Positions 50,407 through 58,510 of a stretch of 64,000 nucleotides of DNA are shown one piece after another (position 1 is the stretch's first letter; every line of letters begins with the position of its first letter). A model generated the notes under the pieces. It ran no database searches. It was not told the DNA's origin and saw only the letters and a list, made by a program, of their open reading frames with translations. Source of the DNA: Homoserinimonas aerilata (GTDB taxonomy: Bacteria > Actinomycetota > Actinomycetes > Actinomycetales > Microbacteriaceae); the NCBI RefSeq assembly GCF_006716125.1, contig NZ_VFOM01000003.1:106591-170590 (forward strand), written 5' to 3'. The position numbers were made by a program, and so were the translations under genes.

Positions 50407-52131
50407 ATGTCCCGCTCGCAGGTTTCCCATTCGACCAGGCTGGGGGCCGAGGAGCGGGCTGCGGCCGTCGAGGCGCTGAAGACGCGTGAGCTCGACATCC
50501 TTGTCATCGGCGGCGGCATCGTCGGAGCGGGCAGCGCGCTCGACGCGGTCACGCGCGGCCTGAGCGTCGGCATGGTGGAGGCCCGCGACTGGGGTTCTGG
50601 CACGTCGAGCCGCTCCTCGAAGCTCGTGCACGGCGGCATCCGGTATCTGGAACAGCTCGACTTCAGGCTTGTACGCGAGGCGCTCACGGAGCGCGGGCTG
50701 CTGCTGCAGCGCATCGCCCCGCACCTGGTGAAGCCGGTGCGCTTCATGTACCCGCTCACGAAGCCCGTCATCGAGCGGCTCTATGTGGGCGCCGGCATGC
50801 TGCTTTACGACCTGTTCAGCTATTCGGGTGGGCGCCCGCCAGGGGTGCCGCACCACAGACACTTCTCGCGCCGGCAGGTTATGCGCGCCATCCCGAGCCT
50901 GAAGAAGGATGCGCTCGTCGGCGGCATCACCTACTACGACGCGCAGGTCGATGACGCGCGCTACGTGTCGAGTCTCGCCCGCACCGCCGCCTCCTACGGC
51001 GCGAAGGTCGCCAGCCGCGTGCGCGTGGAGGGCTTCGTCAAGGTCGGCCAGCGGGTCGTCGGCGTGAACGCGCACGACCTGCAGACGGGTGAGCGTTTCG
51101 AGATCCGCGCCAGGCAGGTCGTCAACGCGACAGGCGTGTGGACGGATGACACGCAGGCGATGGTGGGCGAGCGCGGCCAGTTCAAGGTGCGCGCGTCGAA
51201 GGGCGTGCACCTGGTGGTGCCGCGCGACCGCTTCCAGTCGAAGGTGGGCCTGCTGCTGCGCACCGAGAAGAGCGTGCTGTTCGTCATCCCGTGGGGCCGG
51301 CACTGGCTCATCGGCACGACCGACACGAAGTGGGATCTCGACAAGGCGCACCCCGCCGCGACGGCCGCCGACATCGACTACCTGCTTGAGCACGTCAACC
51401 GGGTGCTCGCCGTTCCGCTCACCCGCGATGACGTCGAGGGTGTGTTTGCGGGCCTGCGGCCGCTGCTGGCGGGCGAATCGGATGAGACGTCCAAGCTGTC
51501 GCGCGAGCACATCGTCACGCACACCGTGCCAGGCCTCGTCGTCGTGGCGGGCGGCAAGTGGACCACCTACCGGGTGATGGCGAAGGATGCGATCGATGCG
51601 GCATCCGCGGCCCTCGACGGGCGTGTGCCGCCCAGCACGACCGAGAACATCGCGCTGCTCGGGGCGGAGGGCTACCAGGCCGCCTGGAACAAGCGCAGCA
51701 AGATCGCCCGCGCCTTCGGCGTGCACAAGGTGCGCATCGAGCACCTGCTGAATCGTTACGGCACGCTCACCGACGAACTGCTTGACATCATCCGGCAGAA
51801 CCCATCGCTGAACACGGCGCTGCCCGGTGCCGACGACTACCTGGAGGCGGAGGTCGTGTACGCGGCCTCGCATGAGGGCGCTCTGCACCTGGACGACGTG
51901 CTCGCCCGGCGCACCCGCATCTCGATCGAGGCGTGGGATCGGGGCGTGTCGGCGGCCCCCGTTGCGGCCCGTCTCATGGCGGGTGTGCTCGGCTGGGACG
52001 AGGAACGCACCGACAGCGAGATCAGCCATTACCTGGCCCGCGTGGCTGCGGAGCTCGCCAGCCAGACGCAGCCCGACGACGAATCCGCCGACCGGGTGCG
52101 CCTGGAGGCCCCCGACATCGGCAGCCGCTAG
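50407..52131 (+). CDS. glpD: Glycerol-3-phosphate dehydrogenase (FAD-dependent)
   Basis: 574-aa membrane-associated flavoenzyme oxidising glycerol-3-phosphate to dihydroxyacetone phosphate and passing electrons to quinone. LDILVIGGGIVGAGSALDAV is the FAD motif; WGSGTSSRSSKLVHGGIRYL and LEQLDFRLVREALTER are GlpD signatures; FVIPWGRHWLIGTTDTKWD and GLVVVAGGKWTTYRVMAKD follow; the C-terminal cap domain covers about residues 410-560. It starts 12 nt after guaB3 and may be cotranscribed. Confidence 0.95.
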   Translation: MSRSQVSHSTRLGAEERAAAVEALKTRELDILVIGGGIVGAGSALDAVTRGLSVGMVEARDWGSGTSSRSSKLVHGGIRYLEQLDFRLVREALTERGLLLQRIAPHLVKPVRFMYPLTKPVIERLYVGAGMLLYDLFSYSGGRPPGVPHHRHFSRRQVMRAIPSLKKDALVGGITYYDAQVDDARYVSSLARTAASYGAKVASRVRVEGFVKVGQRVVGVNAHDLQTGERFEIRARQVVNATGVWTDDTQAMVGERGQFKVRASKGVHLVVPRDRFQSKVGLLLRTEKSVLFVIPWGRHWLIGTTDTKWDLDKAHPAATAADIDYLLEHVNRVLAVPLTRDDVEGVFAGLRPLLAGESDETSKLSREHIVTHTVPGLVVVAGGKWTTYRVMAKDAIDAASAALDGRVPPSTTENIALLGAEGYQAAWNKRSKIARAFGVHKVRIEHLLNRYGTLTDELLDIIRQNPSLNTALPGADDYLEAEVVYAASHEGALHLDDVLARRTRISIEAWDRGVSAAPVAARLMAGVLGWDEERTDSEISHYLARVAAELASQTQPDDESADRVRLEAPDIGSR

Positions 52132-52166
52132 CGCGGGAATCTGTCTCGCTCAGGGCGCGCCTCCCT

Positions 52167-52313
52167 GCGAGCGACTGGTCAAATGTCGCCCCAAACCGTG
52201 CAGTTGGGGGCCGGTATTGACCATTCGCGCGGATCTTGCTGTTCTCCCCCAGCGCGAGTGGTCATTCTTCGCCCCAAAAGTTCGTGGTTGGGACGAGAAC
52301 CGACCGCTCGCGC
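52167..52313. repeat. Two family-B palindromes in tandem
   Basis: Copy 3 (52167-52230) and copy 4 (52252-52313) both carry a GCGAG-N-GGTCA...TCGCCCC half followed by a partly complementary half ending in CGCGC. Between them is a T-rich spacer. They fill the gap between glpD and the SURF1 gene. Confidence 0.75.
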
Positions 52314-52366
52314 GGCGATGGAGCCGCGTGGGTGTCCGCCCAGCCACCCGCGGCTAGGCTGGTGGG

Positions 52367-53182
52367 GTGAGTATGTGGGCCGTCGCGCGCAGGCCGCGGT
52401 GGATCGCCGCGCTGCTGCTTGCGCTTGCCATCGCCGCCGCGTTCGCCGCGCTCGGGCAGTGGCAGTTGGAGCGCAGCATCGACCGCGGTGAGATTGTGAC
52501 CCGCGAGACGGAGACGGTGGTGCCGCTCGAGTCGGTGGCCGAGCCGCAGTCGCCGGTGTCGGCCGCGAGTGACGGGCAGCGCGTGAGCCTGAGCGGGCGC
52601 CTTGTTCCGGGTGACTATCTGGTGCTGTCGCAGAGGCTCAATGGCGGCGAGTTCGGGTTCTGGGTTGCCGGCCATCTGGTCGTGGGCGGCGCAGACCTGG
52701 CGGTCGCGGTCGGCTGGGCCGAGAGCGAGGCGGATGCCGCATCCGTCGTCGACAGTCTTGTCGCGGATGCCCCGGCGGAGGTGCACCTGCAGGGTCGCTA
52801 TATCGTCGGCGAGGCCCCGCAGGAGACCGACTACATCGCCGGACGCCTCGACACGATGGCGCCCGCAGCTTTTGTGAACCTGTGGCCGCAGCTCTCCGAT
52901 GGCGGCATCTACAACGGCTATCTCGTGCTCGATTCGCCCGCTGATGTCGGCGAGGCGGCGGCCGGGCTGGTGGCGATCGATTCGCACACTCCCGACCCTG
53001 AGGTGCAGATCAACTGGCTGAACATCTTCTATGCCGCCGAGTGGGTGGTGTTCGCGGGCTTCGCCGTGTTCCTGTGGTGGCGTCTGGTGAAGGATGCGTG
53101 GGAGCTGGAGACGGCAGAGGCTCAGGCCGGGCAGGGCGAGGCCGGGCAGGGCGAGAAGGCCCAGCCGGCCCAACTAAACTAG
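52367..53182 (+). CDS. SURF1 family protein
   Basis: 271-aa membrane protein involved in cytochrome c oxidase (haem a site) assembly. The N-terminal membrane helix (PRWIAALLLALAIAAAFAAL) is followed by GQWQLERSIDRGE, the SURF1 signature; an extracytoplasmic domain and a second helix (EWVVFAGFAVFLWWRLVKD) come next, then a Gln/Glu/Ala-rich tail. TAGGCT (52355-52360) 12 nt before the GTG indicates a leaderless message. Next to DUF3817 and guaA, as often in this group. Confidence 0.92.
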   Translation: MSMWAVARRPRWIAALLLALAIAAAFAALGQWQLERSIDRGEIVTRETETVVPLESVAEPQSPVSAASDGQRVSLSGRLVPGDYLVLSQRLNGGEFGFWVAGHLVVGGADLAVAVGWAESEADAASVVDSLVADAPAEVHLQGRYIVGEAPQETDYIAGRLDTMAPAAFVNLWPQLSDGGIYNGYLVLDSPADVGEAAAGLVAIDSHTPDPEVQINWLNIFYAAEWVVFAGFAVFLWWRLVKDAWELETAEAQAGQGEAGQGEKAQPAQLN

Positions 53183-53186
53183 GGCC

Positions 53187-53615
53187 ATGCTTCCCGGCCC
53201 TCGCCCCTCAGATATTCCGCGCATCCGCAAGACGCTCTCTGTCTACAAGGTCTCGTCGTACATCACCGGCACGTTCCTGCTGCTGCTGTGCCTGATGATG
53301 GTGACCCGTTACGGGTTCGGCGTCGACATCGAGATGGGCGGGCCTGACGGTTTTCTGGCGCTCACGCCGAAGGATCTGATCACGGGTGTGAACCTGTCGA
53401 CGGTCATCCTCATCGTGCACGGCTGGTTCTATGTTCTGTATGTGGGCTGCGATTTCGTGCTGTGGCGGCTGATGCGTTTCTCGTTCGGGCGCTTCCTGTT
53501 CATCGCGCTGGGTGGCATCATTCCTCTGCTGTCGTTCTTCTTGGAGCGCAGCGTGCCGAGGCGGGTCGAGGCCGCACTGGCCGAGATTTCGCAGACCGAA
53601 GGGGCAAGCGTATGA
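53187..53615 (+). CDS. DUF3817 membrane protein
   Basis: 142-aa membrane protein with three hydrophobic segments ([57 protein letters not shown]), matching DUF3817. This family is found next to SURF1 or guaA in many actinobacteria; its role is unknown. TAAACT (53175-53180) lies 12 nt before the ATG, so it can be transcribed separately from surf1 as a leaderless mRNA. The stop overlaps the guaA start. Confidence 0.9.
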   Translation: MLPGPRPSDIPRIRKTLSVYKVSSYITGTFLLLLCLMMVTRYGFGVDIEMGGPDGFLALTPKDLITGVNLSTVILIVHGWFYVLYVGCDFVLWRLMRFSFGRFLFIALGGIIPLLSFFLERSVPRRVEAALAEISQTEGASV

Positions 53616-55186
53616 GCGAGACCGAGCAGAGGCCCGTGCTGGTCGTCGACTTCGGGGCGCAGTACGCGCAGCTGATCGCGCGGCGCGTGCGTGAGGCATC
53701 CGTCTATTCGGAGATCGTGCCGCACACGATCACCGCCGCGGAGGTTGCGGCGAAGAACCCTGTGGGTATTGTGCTCAGCGGCGGCCCGTCGAGCGTGTAC
53801 GAGCCCGGTTCGCCCAGCCTCGACAAGGGCATCCTCGAGCTCGGCATCCCGACCCTCGGTATTTGCTACGGCTTCCAGGTCATGGCGACGCAGCTCGGCG
53901 GCGAGGTCGCGCAGACCGGCCGACGCGAATATGGGGCGACGGATGTCACGATCACCGGCGGCGGCGGAACGCTACTGGCCGGCCAGCCCGAGCAGCAGAC
54001 CACCTGGATGAGCCATGGCGACTCCGTGTCGAAGGCGCCGGACGGCTTCGAGGTTCTCGCGTCGAGCGACGCGACCCCCGTCGCCGCGTTCGCCAGCGAC
54101 GAGCGCAAACTGTACGGCGTGCAGTGGCACCCCGAGGTGAAGCACTCCGAGTTCGGGCAGCGCGTGCTCGAGAACTTCCTGCACACGGCGGCGGGCATCC
54201 CGGCCGACTGGAATGCCGGCAACGTCATCGCAGAACAGGTGGCGCGCATCCGCCACCAGATCGGCACAGGTCGCGTGATCTGCGGGCTCTCCGGAGGGGT
54301 CGACTCGGCCGTCGCCGCCGCCCTCGTGCATGAGGCTGTCGGCGATCAGCTCACCTGCGTCTTCGTCGACCACGGGCTGCTGCGGCAGGATGAGCGCCGC
54401 CAGGTCGAAGAGGACTACGTGAAGGCCACCGGTGTGCGCCTCATCACCATCGATGCCGAGAAGCAGTTCCTCGACGCGCTCGCCGGGGTGACCGACCCGG
54501 AGACGAAGCGCAAGATCATCGGCCGCGAATTCATCCGCACCTTCGAGCAGGCGCAGGCCGACCTCGTCGCCGAGACCGCCGCCGACGGCGACCCGGTGCG
54601 CTTTCTCGTGCAGGGAACCCTCTACCCTGACGTCGTCGAATCGGGTGGCGGCAGCGGAACCGCCAACATCAAGAGCCACCACAATGTGGGCGGCCTGCCC
54701 GAGGACCTACAGTTTGAGCTCGTCGAGCCGCTGCGCGCCCTGTTCAAGGACGAGGTGCGCGAGATCGGTCGCCAGCTGGGCCTGCCGGAGGTCATCGTCG
54801 CCCGCCAGCCGTTCCCCGGCCCGGGCCTCGGCATCCGCATCATCGGCTCCGTGGACAAGGAACGGCTCGAAATTCTGCGCCACGCGGATGCCATCGCGCG
54901 CGCCGAACTGACCCTCGCCGGCCTCGACAACAGCATCTGGCAGTGCCCCGTCGTGCTGCTCGCCGACGTGCGCTCCGTCGGAGTGCAGGGCGACGGCCGC
55001 ACCTACGGGCACCCCATCGTGCTGCGCCCCGTCTCCAGCGAAGATGCCATGACCGCTGACTGGACGCGGCTGCCCTACGACGTGCTCGCCAAGATCTCCA
55101 ACCGCATCACCAACGAAGTGAAAGACGTCAACCGGGTCGTGCTCGACGTCACATCGAAGCCGCCGGGAACCATCGAGTGGGAGTGA
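53612..55186 (+). CDS. guaA: GMP synthase (glutamine-hydrolysing)
   Basis: 524-aa cytoplasmic enzyme converting XMP, glutamine and ATP to GMP. The class I amidotransferase domain has the nucleophile in [16 protein letters not shown] and the His-Glu pair in [11 protein letters not shown]. The ATP-pyrophosphatase domain has the P-loop [18 protein letters not shown], and the C-terminal dimerisation part ends KPPGTIEWE. The start is the ATG overlapping the DUF3817 stop. Together with guaB3 it represents guanine nucleotide supply in this segment. A large inverted repeat follows the gene. Confidence 0.97.
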   Translation: MSETEQRPVLVVDFGAQYAQLIARRVREASVYSEIVPHTITAAEVAAKNPVGIVLSGGPSSVYEPGSPSLDKGILELGIPTLGICYGFQVMATQLGGEVAQTGRREYGATDVTITGGGGTLLAGQPEQQTTWMSHGDSVSKAPDGFEVLASSDATPVAAFASDERKLYGVQWHPEVKHSEFGQRVLENFLHTAAGIPADWNAGNVIAEQVARIRHQIGTGRVICGLSGGVDSAVAAALVHEAVGDQLTCVFVDHGLLRQDERRQVEEDYVKATGVRLITIDAEKQFLDALAGVTDPETKRKIIGREFIRTFEQAQADLVAETAADGDPVRFLVQGTLYPDVVESGGGSGTANIKSHHNVGGLPEDLQFELVEPLRALFKDEVREIGRQLGLPEVIVARQPFPGPGLGIRIIGSVDKERLEILRHADAIARAELTLAGLDNSIWQCPVVLLADVRSVGVQGDGRTYGHPIVLRPVSSEDAMTADWTRLPYDVLAKISNRITNEVKDVNRVVLDVTSKPPGTIEWE

Positions 55187-55191
55187 GGGTA

Positions 55192-55306
55192 GGCCGGGAA
55201 AGCCAGCCTGCTCCTCAGCTCAAACAATGACGATGAGGGGCGGACGAAAAGCGTGTCCGCCCCTCATCGTCATAACTCGACACCCCGCAGACTAGCTTTC
55301 CCGGCC
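55192..55306. terminator. Nested inverted repeats between guaA and arsC
   Basis: Inner arms of 19 bp, ATGACGATGAGGGGCGGAC (55227-55245) and its exact complement (55255-55273), around a 9-nt loop. Outer arms GGCCGGGAAAGCCAGCCTGC (from 55192) and the facing segment ending at 55306 match in 18 of 20 positions. The genes are convergent, so this can be a bidirectional terminator; the terminal repeats also resemble a small non-autonomous element. Confidence 0.85.
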
Positions 55307-55346
55307 CTGCGGGTGAGTGGAAAAGATCGCTGGCCGACGGGGTGCA

Positions 55347-55751
55347 TCAGGCGGGCAGTAGCTCCGCCAGCAGCCCCTCGATGCGCGCCTTGATGTCGTC
55401 GCGGATCGGCCGCACCGCGTCGATGCCCTGACCGGCGGGGTCGTCGAGCTCCCAGTCCTCGTAGCGCTTGCCCGGGAAGATGGGGCACACATCGCCGCAG
55501 CCCATCGTGATGACGACATCCGACTCCTTGACGGCATCCGTCGTCAGGATCTTCGGGGCGTTGTTGGCGATGTCGATGCCCTCTTCGGCCATCGCCGCGA
55601 TCGCCACAGGGTTGATCTCGTCCTTCGGCTCGGAGCCGGCGGAGAGCACGGTCACGCGGTCGCCTGCGAGGGCGGCCAGGTAGCCGGCGGCCATCTGCGA
55701 GCGGCCGGCATTGTGTACGCAGACGAAGAGGACGGTGGGCTTGTCAGTCAT
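55347..55751 (-). CDS. arsC: Arsenate reductase, low-molecular-weight phosphatase type
   Basis: 134-aa cytoplasmic enzyme reducing arsenate to arsenite. The P-loop CVHNAGRSQ (Cys11, Arg17) is diagnostic, and Cys85 and Cys89 in TMGCGDVCPIF provide the relay disulfide of the thioredoxin-coupled class, as in Staphylococcus ArsC. The rest (SAGSEPKDEINPVAIAAM, YEDWELDDPAGQ) is typical. It lies 35 nt downstream of the ArsO-like gene and belongs to the ars cluster controlled by the ArsR protein encoded divergently. Confidence 0.96.
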   Translation of the reverse strand: MTDKPTVLFVCVHNAGRSQMAAGYLAALAGDRVTVLSAGSEPKDEINPVAIAAMAEEGIDIANNAPKILTTDAVKESDVVITMGCGDVCPIFPGKRYEDWELDDPAGQGIDAVRPIRDDIKARIEGLLAELLPA

Positions 55752-55786
55752 GGGGTCTCCTTGTGGTGGGGATGTTCAGGGCGGGG

Positions 55787-57088
55787 TCAGCAGCATCCGG
55801 CGGTACTGCTCGTCGAGCAGACGCCGGTGGCGGGAAGAGTGAGCTGAACTGCGCGGGCGGATGTCTCGTCGCCGGCGAGCCAGGCGGCGATGGACCGCAC
55901 CTGCTCGTACCCGGTGGCGAGCAGGAAGGTGGGGGCGCGACCGTAGCTCTTCATCCCGGCGATGAAGAAGTTCGGCTCGGGCTGCTGAAGTTCGGCGAAA
56001 CCGTGCGGTTCGACGGTGCCGCAACTGTGCACATTGGGGTCGATCAGCGGCGCGAGCGCGCGCGGTGCCTCGACGATGTCGTCGAGGTTGAGCCGGATCT
56101 CACGCAGCAGGTCGAGGTTGGGACGGAACCCGGCGGCGTTGACGATCACGTCAGTCTCGAAGTGGTTGCCGTCGCGAGTGCCGATGACGCGGATGCGTCC
56201 CGCTGCATCCTCGAGGCTCGCGATCTCGAAGCGGTCGATGACCGTGATCTCGCCAGCCTCGACCAGCTGCTGAACCCGGGCACCGAGGGAGGCGCGCGCC
56301 TGCAGCTCGTCGTCGGCCGAGCCGAGCACGCGAACGGCGGAACGGTTGCGGATGGCCCACGTGACGCTGGTGCCGGGTTCCTGACGGGCCAGCTCGGCCA
56401 GGTTGAGGAGGGTGTTCGCGGCCGAATGCCCGGCGCCGACGACGGTGACGTGTCTACCGGCGAATCGCATCCGGTCGGTGCCGAGAACATCGGGGAGTGC
56501 GTGGCTGACACGGTCGGCCACCGCGGGGAGCCCGAGCGGGTCGAGCCCGCTCGAACCGAGGCTGTTCGGGGTGGCGTAGGTACCAGAGGCATCGATGACC
56601 GCGCGGGCGAGAACTTCGTCGTGTGTGCCGTCGGCGTGCAGCATCCGCAGCACGAAGGGGGTGGAATCGCGGCCGGTGGAGCGGGTGCGGTCCATGCCCT
56701 GACGGCTGACCGCCTCGACCGTCGCGCCGGTCACAATGTGGGGTGCGAGAGCATCCGTTGCCGCCAGGGGTAGCAAGTAGCTTTCGACGAGTTCGGAGCC
56801 GGTGGGTAGGCGCGCGGTCTCGGGCTCCTGCCAGCCGGTGGTGACGAGGATGCGGCGCGCGGCCGGGTCGATCAGGAACTCCCACGGCGAGAACAGCCTG
56901 ATGTGCCCCCAGGATGCCATGCTGCTTGCCACGGTTGCGCCCGCTTCGTAGACGACGAAGTCGATGCCGCGCTCGTGAAGTTGTGCCGCCGCGGCCAGCC
57001 CGATCGGGCCGGCGCCGATGATGGCGACGGGAAGACCGTCGAGCCGAGAGTCGCGCAATGCCGGCATGGCCAGGTCGGCAAGTGTCAT
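55787..57088 (-). CDS. ArsO-like flavin-dependent monooxygenase
   Basis: 433-aa flavoprotein monooxygenase. FAD motif VAIIGAGPIGLAAAAQL, NADPH motif VTVVGAGHSAANTLLNL and the FMO-like SMASWGHIRLFSPWEFL. Homologues in ars operons are called ArsO; their reaction is unproven. The C-terminus ends with a Cys-rich tail (GVCSTSSTAGCC) that could bind arsenite. The ATG at 57088 has GAGGGGATC upstream and is preferred to the longer frame that would run into the operator palindrome. Likely controlled by ArsR. Confidence 0.87.
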   Translation of the reverse strand: MTLADLAMPALRDSRLDGLPVAIIGAGPIGLAAAAQLHERGIDFVVYEAGATVASSMASWGHIRLFSPWEFLIDPAARRILVTTGWQEPETARLPTGSELVESYLLPLAATDALAPHIVTGATVEAVSRQGMDRTRSTGRDSTPFVLRMLHADGTHDEVLARAVIDASGTYATPNSLGSSGLDPLGLPAVADRVSHALPDVLGTDRMRFAGRHVTVVGAGHSAANTLLNLAELARQEPGTSVTWAIRNRSAVRVLGSADDELQARASLGARVQQLVEAGEITVIDRFEIASLEDAAGRIRVIGTRDGNHFETDVIVNAAGFRPNLDLLREIRLNLDDIVEAPRALAPLIDPNVHSCGTVEPHGFAELQQPEPNFFIAGMKSYGRAPTFLLATGYEQVRSIAAWLAGDETSARAVQLTLPATGVCSTSSTAGCC

Positions 57089-57109
57089 GCGCTGATCCCC
57101 TCGGAGTCG

Positions 57110-57154
57110 ATCGATGATCATCGATATAGAAAGTATGAAGCCATCCATCGATGG
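57110..57154. promoter_or_regulatory. ArsR operator region
   Basis: Two perfect palindromes in the divergent gap: ATCGATGATCATCGAT (57110-57125) and CCATCGATGG (57145-57154). The second overlaps the expected -35 of arsR, whose -10 TACGAT (57170-57175) lies 12 nt before the ATG. Spacing suits repression of both directions. Confidence 0.7.
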
Positions 57155-57181
57155 TTGTCAATGTAAGGCTACGATGGGCGC

Positions 57182-57532
57182 ATGACCTCGTTCACGCCCA
57201 CGCCCGTCACCGAGGCGGCAGCCTGCTGCGCGCCCCTCACGCGCGAGACGCTCAACGCGGAACAGGCGGATGATCTGGCCCGGTCATTGAAGGCGCTCGC
57301 CGACCCGACACGCCTGCGACTGATCTCCATCGTGGCGGCATCCGAGGGTGAAGAGGCCTGCGTCTGCGACCTGACCGAACCGGTCGGGCTGGGCCAGTCG
57401 ACGGTCTCGCACCACCTCAAGATCCTGATGGATGCCGGATTCCTCACCCGCTCCAAGCGCGGCACCTGGGCGTACTACCGGCTGGTCCCGGGCTCCCTCG
57501 ACTCGATCTCGCGCCTGCTCGTCACCGCGTGA
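57182..57532 (+). CDS. arsR: Arsenic-responsive repressor, ArsR/SmtB family
   Basis: 116-aa winged-helix repressor released from DNA by As(III). The recognition helix is in LGQSTVSHHLKILMDAGFL. Candidate arsenic ligands are the adjacent Cys15-Cys16 near the N-terminus and Cys60/Cys62 in EEACVCDL. An N-terminal Cys pair plus a more distal Cys is the layout I recall for Corynebacterium ArsR, different from the E. coli type. The mRNA is probably leaderless. The stop overlaps the GTG of the aquaporin gene. Confidence 0.95.
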   Translation: MTSFTPTPVTEAAACCAPLTRETLNAEQADDLARSLKALADPTRLRLISIVAASEGEEACVCDLTEPVGLGQSTVSHHLKILMDAGFLTRSKRGTWAYYRLVPGSLDSISRLLVTA

Positions 57533-58254
57533 TGCGGGTCTCGAGACTGCACGATCGCTCCGCGCTCGCGCACCTCGACCAGCGGGTTGATCGCAGGGTC
57601 GCGGCCGAGTTCCTGGGGAGTGCTCTTCTCGCTGCAGTCGTGGTCGGCTCCGGCATTGCGGCCGAGCGTTTGTCGCCGAGCGATGTCGGGCTGCAACTGT
57701 TGGAGAACGCGTTGGCGACCGCCCTCGCCCTGCCGGTGCTCATCCTGCTGTTCATCCACATCAGCGGCGCCCACTTCAACCCGGTCGTGTCGCTCGCCGA
57801 CTCTGCGCTCGGCATGCGCTCGTGGCGGGACACCGTCCTCTACATCCCGGCCCAGATTCTCGGATGCATCGGCGGAGCGGTGCTCGCAAACCTCATGTTC
57901 GGCGCATCCGCCGTCTCGTGGAGCGCCAAGGACCGGCTGACCCCCGGCACCTTCCTCGCCGAGATCGTGGCAACGGCAGGGCTCGTGTTGGTGGTTTTCG
58001 TGCTCGCCCGCACGGGCCGCGCATCCGTCATCCCGGCCGCCGTCGGCGCCTACATCGGGGCCGCCTATTTCTTCACCGCGTCGACCAGTTTCGCGAACCC
58101 GGCCATCACCATCGGGCGGATGTTCAGCGACAGTTTCGCAGGCATCGCACCGAGCTCATCGCTCGGCTTCATCGCCGCGCAGCTCATCGGCGGCGGTGTC
58201 GGGTACGCGCTGGTGCGCTACTTCGCGCCGTCACCTGTCGCATCCGGAGCCTGA
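57529..58254 (+). CDS. MIP/aquaporin family channel, probable arsenite exporter (AqpS-like)
   Basis: 241-aa membrane channel of the MIP family with six helices. The two NPA-type boxes are SGAHFNPVVSLADSALG and TSFANPAITIGRMFSDSF. MIP genes in ars operons let As(III) made by ArsC flow out (AqpS in Sinorhizobium), replacing ArsB or Acr3, neither of which is in the window. The first about 20 residues (VSRLHDRSALAHLDQRVDR) are encoded by a REP-type element (57536-57586), so the native start may originally have been near VAAEFLGS. The GTG overlaps the arsR stop. Confidence 0.9.
   Translation: MMRVSRLHDRSALAHLDQRVDRRVAAEFLGSALLAAVVVGSGIAAERLSPSDVGLQLLENALATALALPVLILLFIHISGAHFNPVVSLADSALGMRSWRDTVLYIPAQILGCIGGAVLANLMFGASAVSWSAKDRLTPGTFLAEIVATAGLVLVVFVLARTGRASVIPAAVGAYIGAAYFFTASTSFANPAITIGRMFSDSFAGIAPSSSLGFIAAQLIGGGVGYALVRYFAPSPVASGA
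57536..57586. repeat. Family-D REP element inside the aquaporin gene
   Basis: Runs from CGGGTCTCGAGACTGCACGA to CACCTCGACCAGCGGG. It is identical to 58381-58431 except for one base in the middle over about 50 bp. It is translated in frame as the N-terminus of the channel. Confidence 0.93.
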
Positions 58255-58255
58255 A

Positions 58256-58305
58256 GTACGCCAATCGGATGCTTGGGGCGGTCGGGAAGAGCCGTTTGGC
58301 GTACT
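58256..58305. repeat. Family-C palindrome, copy 2
   Basis: AGTACGCCAA (58256-58265) and TTGGCGTACT (58296-58305) are perfect arms; the segment AATCGGATGCT is shared with the copy at 41049. It lies directly after the aquaporin stop. Confidence 0.85.
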
Positions 58306-58313
58306 CGAGGCTC

Positions 58314-58431
58314 CCGCTGGTCGAGGGGTCGCCGTCTACGGTGACCGTCTCGAGACCGACCCCAGAGTAACTTCGTGGGCGGGTCTCGAGACTGCACGAT
58401 CGCTTCGCGCTCGCGCACCTCGACCAGCGGG
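58314..58431. repeat. Head-to-head pair of family-D REP elements
   Basis: First element 58314-58362 (CCGCTGGTCGAGGGGTCGCC ... GTCTCGAGACCGACCCC) and second 58381-58431 (GGGTCTCGAGACTGCACGAT ... CTCGACCAGCGGG) are inverted relative to each other. They fill most of the gap before the HglS-type gene. Confidence 0.88.
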
Positions 58432-58510
58432 CGGGGTGGTGGCGCAGCCCCGAATCGAGTAGCGTGCTACTCGGGATACAGTGCGGTACTCCGAGCGAGA
58501 GGGATGCGAC

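Noticed and set aside
58481-58510. Upstream GTG at 58481 as start of the HglS-type gene
   Set aside because: It has no ribosome-binding site, whereas GTG 58511 has GAGAGGGA at the right distance; kept only as an alternative.
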